Source: Spirochaetaceae bacterium (GTDB taxonomy: Bacteria; Spirochaetota; Spirochaetia; Treponematales; Breznakiellaceae). From it: a DNA stretch of 9,748 nt. The stretch lies in contig JAITGR010000030.1 in assembly GCA_031280455.1 (NCBI GenBank), positions 1 through 9,748 on the forward strand. Direction: 5' to 3'. Below the pieces are notes generated by a model that was given only the letters and a program-made list of their open reading frames with translations, was not told the DNA's origin and did not search any database. How positions within the stretch are numbered: the stretch's first letter is position 1; each line of letters begins with the position of its first letter. Below are positions 1 through 5,579 of the stretch, in pieces. Made by a program: the position numbers and the translations under genes.

Positions 1-167
1 CCCATAAACGCCATGGCCCCCCCCATATCGGCAGCCAGACTGTTAAAAGACTCGTCAGCATCAGTAAAAGTCGCGTCCGCCGGTAATCGCGCAGTAAAAA
101 CGCAAAATAAAACGAGAAAAACAGCTCGCCTGCGCCGCGAAGACGTTGTACATTGGGGAAAAAACAC
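1..167 (-). CDS. Partial exported protein of unknown function (N-terminus only)
   Basis: An open frame on the minus strand starts at a GTG (167-165) and continues through the left edge without a stop, giving about 55 residues. The N-terminus looks like a signal peptide: a run of four arginines near residues 11-14, then a hydrophobic core AVFLVLFCVFTA, then LPADA as a possible cleavage area. The downstream residues are acidic and small (DATFTDADESFNSLAADMGG). The start is uncertain: GGAA lies six bases ahead of the GTG, a weak ribosome site, and a TAAAAT hexamer at 199-194 could be its -10. Codons at about residues 48-50 contain a run of eight G (see the repeat at 17-24). I do not recognise the family. 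The frame is short, so the call rests on the signal-peptide shape and could be wrong. Confidence 0.45.
   Translation of the reverse strand, partial: MFFPQCTTSSRRRRAVFLVLFCVFTARLPADATFTDADESFNSLAADMGGAMAFM
17..24 (-). repeat. Homopolymer tract, (C)8 on plus / (G)8 in the coding strand
   Basis: Eight consecutive C on the plus strand read as G8 on the minus strand, inside the putative exported-protein frame (ATG GGG GGG GCC). G tracts of this length are known slippage-prone contingency sites in treponemes and other bacteria. A one-base change would shift the frame about 50 codons into the gene. Confidence 0.9.
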
Positions 168-217
168 AGGTATTTCCACATTTATTTATCGGAATTTTAG
201 AATTACAAGTTTAGGGC

Positions 218-272
218 GCAAAAACGCCATCCATGGCGTTTTTGCTTCTGCAGTTTGGCTTTGCCAAACTGC
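218..272. repeat. Tandem palindrome pair (CATCCATG hairpin + AGTTTGGC hairpin), copy 1
   Basis: The first hairpin (218-245) has a 13-bp perfect stem around the centre CATCCATG, leaving a CC loop. The second (250-272) has a 10-bp stem (GCAGTTTGGC / GCCAAACTGC) with loop TTT. It is followed by CTTGG-(N)n-CAGCCGCC. The same order, cores and trailing sequence recur at 3777-3866 with different arm sequences, so this is a dispersed intergenic repeat and not a one-off terminator. Confidence 0.8.
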
Positions 273-301
273 GCGCTTGGACACCAGCCGCCTAATAAAG
301 C

Positions 302-422
302 GCTGATTAATTGAGAATTGAAAAATCCACGAATGTACGCGAATTATAACGAATATAGCGCCATTATTAGCATTATTCGTGTCCATTCGCGTAATTCGCG
401 GTTGAATTCCGATTTAATCAGC
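302..422. repeat. Imperfect inverted repeat bounded by GCTGATTAA
   Basis: GCTGATTAA at 302-310 is matched by TTAATCAGC at 414-422. Between them both arms carry related short words (GAATT, CGCGAAT, ACGAAT) in inverted order, so the roughly 120-base element could fold into a long imperfect hairpin. The same terminal word bounds two further inverted repeats at 1208-1243 and 1291-1315. It could be a small non-autonomous (MITE-like) or REP-like element; no target duplication was identified. Confidence 0.5.
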
Positions 423-460
423 ATTGTCTAAACCGGAATTTGACAACCGGCATGTATTTG

Positions 461-489
461 TAGACAGGGGGCGGGACGGGTGGTATAAT
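461..489 (+). promoter_or_regulatory. Sigma70-type promoter of the DinB-like gene
   Basis: TAGACA (461-466; five of six match TTGACA), a 17-base spacer, then a perfect TATAAT (484-489) preceded by TGG, which makes it an extended -10. The start of transcription would fall near 496, giving a leader of about 50 bases before the ATG at 548. Confidence 0.75.
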
Positions 490-547
490 GGCGTAACCAG
501 CCCTCATGTGCTATTGGGGGCGCTTTTATTTTTTAACAGGAGAATTG

Positions 548-1087
548 ATGATTATGAAAGAAATTTTTGTCTTGTTTGCCAAGCAAAATGCGGACGCGAA
601 CGAGAAAATTTTGTCGATATTGAACGCTATGCCTAACGATGAGCGGGAGGCGGCGCGGGGTAGTTACTACAGTAGTCTTTCCGGCTTGGTGCGCCATATC
701 TTGGGTGGTACCATTTTTTTAAGCGGCCTTTTTGGCAAGGCGCTCGCGGGAAATAGCGAGGCATCCAAAGCGCTGGCTTGTATTGCGAGTGTCGCGCAGC
801 CGCCGGATGGTGTGTTGTCGGAGGCGCAGTGGAAAGACCTTTCGCACGCGCTTCCCGCGCTGGATAAGGCGTATCTGGCGCTTGTCGAAACGCTGCGCGA
901 GGAGGAGTTGGCGGCTTCTATGGAGGTTACGCTTTTTGGCGGCAAGCCTATGAATGTGCCGGTTTCGTTTATGTTTCAGCAGCTTGTCGCGCATAACATT
1001 CATCACCGCGGGCAGATTTCGCAAATTCTGGATTCGCTAAAAATCGATAATAACTATTCCGGTATTAGTCCCGCATTTTTGCACTAG
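548..1087 (+). CDS. DinB-like putative metal-dependent protein
   Basis: A 179-residue protein of the DinB/YfiT four-helix-bundle superfamily, whose members bind a divalent metal through three histidines and mostly have unknown or thiol-transferase-type roles. Visible evidence: H50 in LVRHILGG on the second helix, and the C-terminal HNIHHRGQISQIL motif with H149, H152 and H153; HHRGQ is the family hallmark. The length is normal for the family. I chose ATG 548 because AGGAG (538-542) lies five bases ahead; the ATG at 554 and an upstream ATG at 506 fit less well. It has its own promoter (461-489), a probable terminator hairpin behind it, and is flanked on both sides by GCTGATTAA repeats. It appears monocistronic. 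The substrate cannot be deduced. Confidence 0.88.
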   Translation: MIMKEIFVLFAKQNADANEKILSILNAMPNDEREAARGSYYSSLSGLVRHILGGTIFLSGLFGKALAGNSEASKALACIASVAQPPDGVLSEAQWKDLSHALPALDKAYLALVETLREEELAASMEVTLFGGKPMNVPVSFMFQQLVAHNIHHRGQISQILDSLKIDNNYSGISPAFLH

Positions 1088-1100
1088 GGAAGCAAGGATT

Positions 1101-1180
1101 AAACCACGGAAACCACGGAAACCACGCGGAAAGAGACCGTAATTCCGTGTCATTTCCGCGTTTTTCCGTGGTTTGTTTTA
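1101..1180 (+). terminator. Long hairpin behind the DinB-like gene, with CCACGGAAA direct repeats
   Basis: AAACCACGGAAA (1101-1112) pairs with TTTCCGTGGTTT (1163-1174), and CGCGGAAA (1125-1132) pairs with TTTCCGCG (1153-1160). A T-rich tail (GTTTGTTTTAT) follows. The left arm contains three near-identical CCACGGAAA-type units (1104-1132), which allows alternative pairings. It starts 13 bases after the stop codon, so it suits a plus-strand terminator; it may also be a small repeat element. Confidence 0.5.
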
Positions 1181-1207
1181 TGCGATGCGCTTTGTTTCCC
1201 TAAGGAT

Positions 1208-1243
1208 GCGCTGATTAAATGCCAACGAGCATTTAATCAGCGC
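1208..1243. repeat. Perfect palindrome with GCTGATTAA arms
   Basis: The 15-base arms GCGCTGATTAAATGC and GCATTTAATCAGCGC are perfectly complementary around a CAACGA loop. There is no T-tract on either side, so it is not an obvious terminator. It shares the GCGCTGATTAA word with the element at 300-422. Confidence 0.75.
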
Positions 1244-1283
1244 TTCTTACCCGTAATTGCGTAATGAAATGAGCAATTACAAA

Positions 1284-1322
1284 GGGCAATGCTGATTAGA
1301 TTCGATTTAATCAGCGTTGCCC
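1284..1322 (-). terminator. Hairpin directly behind hydA
   Basis: On the minus strand the stem begins with the G of the hydA TAG stop codon: GGGCAA, one G·T pair, GCTGATTA, a nine-base loop, then the complementary arm and a short TTTG tail. Its position and strong stem suggest it ends the hydrogenase transcript. The T run is only three bases, so rho-independent function is uncertain. Its arms carry the GCTGATTAA repeat word, so a repeat may have been recruited as the terminator. A further 8-bp stem lies at 1253-1280. Confidence 0.45.
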
Positions 1323-2701
1323 TAATGTGCGCCGCCCCCGCCTTTGTAGTGGGTGTGCAAAAGGTGGTGCGACTTCTCGCCGTTCGGCTTTTCCAAAAAT
1401 TCAGCGTACAGTTTTTTAATGCCTTCGTTTTCGTGCGACCGGCGCTTGGGCAGCGCTTTGTCGTGGTCAAATGTCGCCTGGCGGCGCGCCTGGTATGCCT
1501 GCTCTTTGTCGGTGTCCACTATCAGTTTGGGTTGGCCGCCGCCGGAAACGCAGCCTTCGGGGCAGGTCATCACTTCGATAAAATGGTAGTCTGCCAGCTC
1601 GCCGTTCTTCAGCATTTCGATAACGGGTTCCACGTTTTTAAGGCCGGTTACCACGCCCACTTTTAGCGTTACGTCGCCCGCCTGGATAGAAGCTGTCCGC
1701 CAGCCTTCGGTGCCGCGAACGGGGGTAATGTCCACGTCCTTCAGCTCTTTTCCGGTAACCAGCATGTAGCCGGTGCGGAGCGCCGCTTCCATAACGCCGC
1801 CGGTTACGCCGAAAATAGCGCCGGCGCCGGTGTAGTCGCCCAGCGGGTGGTCAAACGCTTCGTCTTTGAGTGTGTTGAAGTCGATGCCCGCTTCTTTTAT
1901 TAAGTACGCCAGCTCCCGCGATGTTATTACAACGTCGATGTCGCGCGTGCCAGAGGCGTTCATTTCGGGGCGCGAACATTCAAACTCTTTGCAGGTGCAT
2001 GGCATAACGGATACCACGTACACCTGTTTGCTGTCTGCTTTGTTTAATTTCGCGCCGTAGGTTTTGAATACCGGGCCTGCCATTTGCTGCGGACTTTTGC
2101 AGCTGGACAGGTGCCGCGTTAGTTCCGGCTCGTTGTTTTCCATGTAGCGTACCCAGGCCGGACAGCAGGAGGTAAACATGGGCAGTACGCCGCCTGTGGT
2201 TACTCTGCCGACGAGCTCCGTCGCTTCTTCCATAATGGTCAAATCGGCGGCAAAGTTCGTGTCGTACACGCGGCTAAAGCCGAGTTTGCGGAACGCGGCG
2301 GCCAGTTTGCCCGGGCTTAAGCTGCCCAGCGGCAGGCCGAAATCTTCTGCCAGCGCAACGCGGACGGCTGGAGCGGCCATGGCCATGGTGAACCGGCTGC
2401 TGTCTTTGAGCGCGGCTTTTACTTCGTCCAGATGGCACACATTGTACGCGGCAAACAGCGGCTCGCGCACACTTTCCGGCAAGCCCCGCTCCGCACGCTT
2501 TTTTTGATACAGGTCGAGGCCGTGGTCTACCGGCGAAATGTACGATTTACACTTTTGTACGCACTGCCCGCACATAACACAGCGGCTTTCGGCTATGGTT
2601 TGCGGCTCGTGCAGGTTCCCTTCGATGGCGTAGACGGGGCACACCTTGGTACACTCCTGGCAGCCGGTACAAATATCCTTGTCTATGGTTATTACAGTCA
2701 T
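1322..2701 (-). CDS. hydA: [FeFe] hydrogenase catalytic subunit
   Basis: A 459-residue iron-only hydrogenase that catalyses reversible proton reduction to H2 at the H-cluster in the cytoplasm. The N-terminus has two [4Fe-4S] sites (C11, C14, C17, C21 and C41, C44, C47, C51). The three H-cluster signatures are intact: TSCCPAW (177-183; C179 is the proton-transfer cysteine, C180 a ligand), MPCTCKEFE (233-241) and EVMTCPEGCVSGGG (376-389; C380 and C384 ligands). A small-subunit-like C-terminal tail follows (RRSHEN, LLHTHY). I place the start at ATG 2701 because GGAGGT lies five bases ahead and the upstream gene's TAA overlaps it by one base (TAATG); an extension to 2731 is unlikely. The compact form resembles HydA2 of hydrogen-dependent CO2 reductases, but no formate dehydrogenase is visible. 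It is the last gene of a three-gene operon. Confidence 0.97.
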   Translation of the reverse strand: MTVITIDKDICTGCQECTKVCPVYAIEGNLHEPQTIAESRCVMCGQCVQKCKSYISPVDHGLDLYQKKRAERGLPESVREPLFAAYNVCHLDEVKAALKDSSRFTMAMAAPAVRVALAEDFGLPLGSLSPGKLAAAFRKLGFSRVYDTNFAADLTIMEEATELVGRVTTGGVLPMFTSCCPAWVRYMENNEPELTRHLSSCKSPQQMAGPVFKTYGAKLNKADSKQVYVVSVMPCTCKEFECSRPEMNASGTRDIDVVITSRELAYLIKEAGIDFNTLKDEAFDHPLGDYTGAGAIFGVTGGVMEAALRTGYMLVTGKELKDVDITPVRGTEGWRTASIQAGDVTLKVGVVTGLKNVEPVIEMLKNGELADYHFIEVMTCPEGCVSGGGQPKLIVDTDKEQAYQARRQATFDHDKALPKRRSHENEGIKKLYAEFLEKPNGEKSHHLLHTHYKGGGGAH

Positions 2702-3318
2702 TACAGACCTCCGTTTTGCTGATTGGCGCAAGTTTTATTTTGCGGATTTTGCGGGGCGCTTTCCAGCGCGCTTATCCGCTTGCGGGTTACCTCGTCCTCG
2801 GTGTCGATAAGGCGCAGCGCACTGTTTGGGCACGCGTCGACGCAGGCAGGCCGGTCGCGTAGTCCCGCGCACAAATCGCACTTAAACACGTGCTTTACCG
2901 CGCCGCCCTGCGTCTGCAGCGCGTCCGCGCCAAAAAGTTCCGCGATTTTTGCGGCTGTTTCGGCACCGCAAATTTCTATCGCGCCAAACGGGCACGCCAG
3001 CGCGCAGTTCCGGCAGCCAATGCACCGGCGCGGGTTGACGCTGACAACGCCGTCCGCGCGGGTAATTGCCCCCGGCAGACATGCCCGCAGACACGGCGCG
3101 TCCTCGCAGTGGTGGCACTGCACGGGCGCGGAAACTCCCGCCGCCTGGACAACAAAAAGATTCGGCACAACGGGGAGATCGACAACTCCGATAGTTTTTG
3201 CCTCCTTTGCCGGCGCGGTGCCAAACGCATGACTCGCAAAACACGCAAGCTCGCATGCGCGGCAGCCACTACACTTTTCAGGACTTGCCTGGACAAACAA
3301 CGATTGTTTAACACTCAT
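2701..3318 (-). CDS. HycB-like polyferredoxin, electron-transfer subunit
   Basis: A 205-residue protein with sixteen cluster cysteines arranged as in HycB/HydN/DmsB electron-transfer subunits. They form four groups: C16, C19, C22, C26; C68, C71, C76, C80; C99, C102, C105, C109; C147, C150, C159, C163. It should hold four [4Fe-4S] clusters and relay electrons between HydA and another enzyme or ferredoxin. No signal peptide or anchor is visible, so it is likely cytoplasmic. The start at ATG 3318 has GAGG upstream; the in-frame GTG at 3330 overlaps that ribosome site and is less likely. Its stop codon overlaps the hydA start, implying translational coupling. The C-terminal 30 residues are polar and glutamine/asparagine-rich and look unstructured. 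HycB proteins normally serve a formate dehydrogenase or hydrogenase, so pairing with the adjacent HydA is the natural reading. Confidence 0.93.
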   Translation of the reverse strand: MSVKQSLFVQASPEKCSGCRACELACFASHAFGTAPAKEAKTIGVVDLPVVPNLFVVQAAGVSAPVQCHHCEDAPCLRACLPGAITRADGVVSVNPRRCIGCRNCALACPFGAIEICGAETAAKIAELFGADALQTQGGAVKHVFKCDLCAGLRDRPACVDACPNSALRLIDTEDEVTRKRISALESAPQNPQNKTCANQQNGGL

Positions 3319-3340
3319 TTTTAACCTCACTTACTTAAAA

Positions 3341-3601
3341 CTAAAGAATGACACCCAAAGACGAGAACGATTTTAGCGCGGCGCTGCGTTTTTCGGGAAC
3401 AGGTTTTTCGTCAACAATCACCTTTATCGAGGCTTTTTTACAGCCCGCAATGCAGTCGGGCAACTTATACCCCTTAAACCGCTTGCACACGGCGCATTTT
3501 TCCGTTACTACAAGCAAATCACCGGCAGCCAGCGTCAACGCCCCTTCGCTGCAATTCACCGCGCACACACCCGCCGAACAGTCCTCGCACTTGATTATCA
3601 T
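3341..3601 (-). CDS. Small eight-cysteine ferredoxin-like protein, first gene of the hydrogenase operon
   Basis: An 86-residue protein with two groups of four cysteines, C5, C8, C13, C17 and C36, C39, C50, C54, enough for two [4Fe-4S] clusters. The spacings (C-x2-C-x4-C-x3-C and C-x2-C-x10-C-x3-C) differ from a standard 2[4Fe-4S] ferredoxin; the second resembles the long-loop cluster of HycB-type proteins. The C-terminal third is basic and lacks cysteine. The promoter at 3627-3655 puts transcription start near 3620, so ATG 3601 is preferred over the in-frame GTG at 3619, which would leave almost no leader. The ribosome site is poor (AGAAG close to the ATG). The HycB-like gene begins 22 bases after its stop. 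It is likely an electron carrier or assembly partner of the hydrogenase; I cannot name a family. Confidence 0.78.
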   Translation of the reverse strand: MIIKCEDCSAGVCAVNCSEGALTLAAGDLLVVTEKCAVCKRFKGYKLPDCIAGCKKASIKVIVDEKPVPEKRSAALKSFSSLGVIL

Positions 3602-3626
3602 AACTTCTGAATATTCCACATCTACT

Positions 3627-3655
3627 ATTAAACCACAATTTGCTTATTTTTGCAA
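3627..3655 (-). promoter_or_regulatory. Promoter of the hydrogenase operon
   Basis: On the minus strand TTGCAA (3655-3650), a 17-base spacer and TTTAAT (3632-3627) match a sigma70-type promoter. The predicted start near 3620 gives a leader of about 20 bases to ATG 3601. No clear redox-regulator operator (palindrome) overlaps it. Confidence 0.6.
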
Positions 3656-3690
3656 GTTTTTTTTCAACAGACCAGAAGCATTTGGGCGCA

Positions 3691-3866
3691 TGCCCGCCGG
3701 CCAGCCGGCGGGCACCGCGCTTTCCGCTCCAATCTTTTTGCTGCGCAAAAAGTATTTCCGCTGCACTCGCTTGCGCTGTTCAAAATCCGCATCCATGCGG
3801 ATTTTGAACATGGAGTTTGGCGAAGCCAAACTCCACACTTGGCTAACAGCCGCCATCCATGGCGGC
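3691..3866. repeat. Array of five consecutive hairpins, including copy 2 of the palindrome pair
   Basis: Five perfect stem-loops follow each other: 3691-3714 (10-bp stem, loop CCAG), 3734-3752 (8 bp, loop TGC), 3777-3810 (16 bp, loop CC, centre CATCCATG), 3811-3835 (11 bp, loop GAA, core AGTTTGGC) and 3849-3866 (8 bp, centre CATCCATG). The third and fourth repeat the order seen at 218-272 and are followed by the same CTTGG-(N)n-CAGCCGCC text. Arms differ between copies while complementarity is kept, the mark of selection or copying at the structural level. Confidence 0.82.
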
Positions 3867-3933
3867 CACCCGCGAACAAGCGACAAGCCCGCACCACCTG
3901 CCTACGGCGCGCAGGGGAGCGCCGCCGCCCCCC

Positions 3934-3963
3934 TTGACGTTTTTTTCGCCCCCATGCTATTCT
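3934..3963 (+). promoter_or_regulatory. Possible promoter upstream of the CA microsatellite
   Basis: TTGACG (3934-3939), an 18-base spacer and TATTCT (3958-3963) preceded by TGC (extended -10). Transcription would start near 3970 and run through the CA tract toward the TupA-like gene, giving a leader of about 350 bases. An ATG at 3973 follows almost at once, but its frame just enters the Thr-His repeat and stops at 4113. Confidence 0.4.
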
Positions 3964-4044
3964 ACCTTCACTATGAACGTAAATGTCGGCCACCAAGCGC
4001 CGCGCACACGCAATTTTTCCTCAAGTTTAGCGGCCCGTCTGCCG

Positions 4045-4114
<70 letters not shown>

Positions 4115-4269
4115 AATCGCCCCACCGCCAGGAATCAGGCGTAATTCCAGGGAGAGGTCTGCCCATTCGCGGGGGCCGGGGGCTTTACGCCGATATACGT
4201 TGCTCAATCCAGACCGCGCTATTCCGTTGCATGTACAGAGGATTATATACCATTTTTTTTTGAGATTTT

Positions 4270-4297
4270 TTGTAAGGTTTCAAGAAAAATTTATTAT
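4270..4297 (+). promoter_or_regulatory. Weak candidate promoter directly ahead of the TupA-like gene
   Basis: TTGTAA (4270-4275), a 16-base spacer and TATTAT (4292-4297), with a strong GGGAGG ribosome site (4311-4316) downstream. The region is AT-rich, so chance matches are likely. It would give a leader of under 20 bases. Confidence 0.3.
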
Positions 4298-4320
4298 TGG
4301 TATATGCCCTGGGAGGTTTT

Positions 4321-5283
4321 ATGATAAATGTTTTTAGGTACATTAAAAAATTAGCGTACAGATTGCTGCATCCTTTCCATGTATTTTGTCGAATTATTTG
4401 TTGGTTAGATGGCGGTATTTTTTATCGAAAGGTGCCTGATTCATTGTATCTTAAATGCCAGTATTATCTTGCAATGGGTGAAAAACTTAACCTAAAGAAT
4501 CCGCAAAACTTTAATCAAAAGATTCAATGGCTAAAAATTTATGACAAAAGGCCTCTTTTGACGCAATGTACAGACAAGTATGCGGTTCGTCAATACATCA
4601 AGGATAAAATAGGCGAGAAATACTTAATTCCGCTTTTGGGTGTATACAATTCTTTTGATGAGATTGACTTTAATTTTTTACCGAATCAGTTTGTGATAAA
4701 ATGCAATCATGATTGTGGAAGCGTCATAATTTGTAAAGACAAAGCAAAGTTTGACGTGAATTCAGCCCGGTGTAAAATCAATCAATGTATGAAAATTAAT
4801 TTTTGCACAAATTATCCTTACCGTGAAAACCAATATAAAAACATTGTTCCTAAAATTGTTGTCGAGAAATGTATATCTGATCTTTCTGGAGAAGAAACAA
4901 AAGATTATAAATTTTTCTGCTTTAACGGCGAACCCAAGTATTCGTATGCTTCTATATTTGCAATATATCCCCCCAAAGTTACCTTTTTTGATTTGGATTG
5001 GAATGAGTTGGAATTTTCTTCGGGATTTGAAAAATTGGAAGGCAAAATCGACAAGCCTGTCTGTTTTGATGAAATGGTATGGGTCTCGGGAATATTATCA
5101 AAAGACTTCGATTTTGTCCGCGTTGACTTATATGAACTTGATGGAAAAATATATTTTGGTGAACTTACATTTACGCCGCATGGTGGTTATTATTCTTTCA
5201 ATCCCCCCCAATGGAATAAAATATTTGGTGATTGTTTACAATTGAGCTTTCCCAAAATTGCAGTTTGTGGAAAGCGACCTTGA
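4321..5283 (+). CDS. TupA-like ATP-grasp protein, surface polysaccharide modification
   Basis: A 320-residue protein matching the ATP-grasp TupA family (named after teichuronopeptide biosynthesis), often found in capsule and O-antigen loci and thought to attach amino acids to glycans. Visible family features: KIQWLKIYD (67-75), TDKYAVRQYI (84-93), GEKYLIPLLGVY (98-109), LPNQFVIKCNH (120-130; ATP-binding lysine region), DYKFFCFNGEPK (195-206), FVRVDLYELDGKIYFGELTF (265-284; metal-binding D269 and E281 region) and a C-terminal GGYYSFNP. ATG 4321 is chosen because GGGAGG sits four bases ahead; an upstream in-frame start at 4297 lacks such a site. The gene is markedly AT-rich beside GC-rich neighbours and no other glycan gene accompanies it, which suggests horizontal transfer. 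Activity is predicted to be cytoplasmic; the exact substrate is unknown. Confidence 0.9.
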   Translation: MINVFRYIKKLAYRLLHPFHVFCRIICWLDGGIFYRKVPDSLYLKCQYYLAMGEKLNLKNPQNFNQKIQWLKIYDKRPLLTQCTDKYAVRQYIKDKIGEKYLIPLLGVYNSFDEIDFNFLPNQFVIKCNHDCGSVIICKDKAKFDVNSARCKINQCMKINFCTNYPYRENQYKNIVPKIVVEKCISDLSGEETKDYKFFCFNGEPKYSYASIFAIYPPKVTFFDLDWNELEFSSGFEKLEGKIDKPVCFDEMVWVSGILSKDFDFVRVDLYELDGKIYFGELTFTPHGGYYSFNPPQWNKIFGDCLQLSFPKIAVCGKRP

Positions 5284-5504
5284 TATCTATTATTTGACCA
5301 GATGAGGCTGTTGTAGCCGGTATACCGGAGCAAGGCGGGCGCTCTGGAGCGTTCTGCATTATCGGGTACGGCCTGACAACCGGATGCTGAAAAAATAAGC
5401 CCCACGAAGCCCGCCTTGCCGCGAACAAGCCCATAACGCCCGCCTGATGTAGGCGGGGCGCGCCCTTGATATTGCCAGATATTTCTGCTAGGCTCTGAAC
5501 AGTG
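5284..5504. other. Intergenic inverted repeats between the TupA-like gene and tRNA-Pro
   Basis: No gene is evident. It contains the 12-base palindrome CCGGTATACCGG (5317-5328), an 11-base inverted pair GCAAGGCGGGC (5330-5340) / GCCCGCCTTGC (5409-5419) enclosing about 70 bases, and an imperfect GC-rich hairpin CCGCCT-GATGT-AGGCGG near 5434-5450. None has a T-tract, so a terminator for the TupA-like gene is not obvious. Confidence 0.6.
5466..5494 (+). promoter_or_regulatory. Promoter of tRNA-Pro
   Basis: TTGATA (5466-5471), a 17-base spacer and TAGGCT (5489-5494) with a TGC extension just ahead. The start of transcription would be near 5501, a few bases before the mature tRNA 5' end. Confidence 0.5.
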
Positions 5505-5577
5505 CGGGATGTAGCCTAGAGGCTAAGGCGCCTGCTTTGGGAGCAGGAAATCACGCGTTCGACTCGCGTCATCCCGA
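5505..5577 (+). tRNA. trnP: tRNA-Pro (anticodon TGG)
   Basis: A complete 73-base cloverleaf. The acceptor CGGGATG pairs with CATCCCG, keeping the C1-G72 pair typical of bacterial tRNA-Pro, with discriminator A. The D stem is GCCT/AGGC. The anticodon stem CCTGC/GCAGG encloses loop TTTGGGA, reading TGG. The variable loop is AAATC and the T arm is ACGCG-TTCGACT-CGCGT. CCA is not encoded. The convergent EFR1 gene ends three bases away. Confidence 0.97.
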
Positions 5578-5579
5578 TT

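Larger units (their letters stand above)
168..547. other. Intergenic region with palindromes and a promoter
   Basis: No convincing gene. This divergent gap lies between the left-edge minus-strand gene and the DinB-like gene. It holds two perfect hairpins (218-245, 250-272), an imperfect inverted repeat bounded by GCTGATTAA (302-422) and the promoter of the DinB-like gene (461-489). Short frames crossing it consist mostly of translated palindromes. Confidence 0.75.

Noticed and set aside
13..306. 97-residue plus-strand open frame
   Set aside because: It runs antisense to the left-edge signal-peptide frame and then through two hairpins; no ribosome site or recognisable protein.
2723..3324. Long plus-strand frames opposite the HycB-like gene
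   Set aside because: GC-rich antisense shadows; the minus strand carries sixteen correctly spaced cluster cysteines.
3691..3866. CRISPR array
   Set aside because: The units are different hairpins of unequal length, not identical direct repeats with unique spacers, and no cas gene is present.
3644..3886. 80-residue minus-strand open frame
   Set aside because: It is a direct translation of the five-hairpin array, similar to the translated copy at 218-272; repeat-derived, with no initiation signal.
5284..5577. tRNA-Pro as an integration site for the AT-rich gene
   Set aside because: No integrase and no duplicated tRNA 3' segment was found on the far side of the AT-rich gene.
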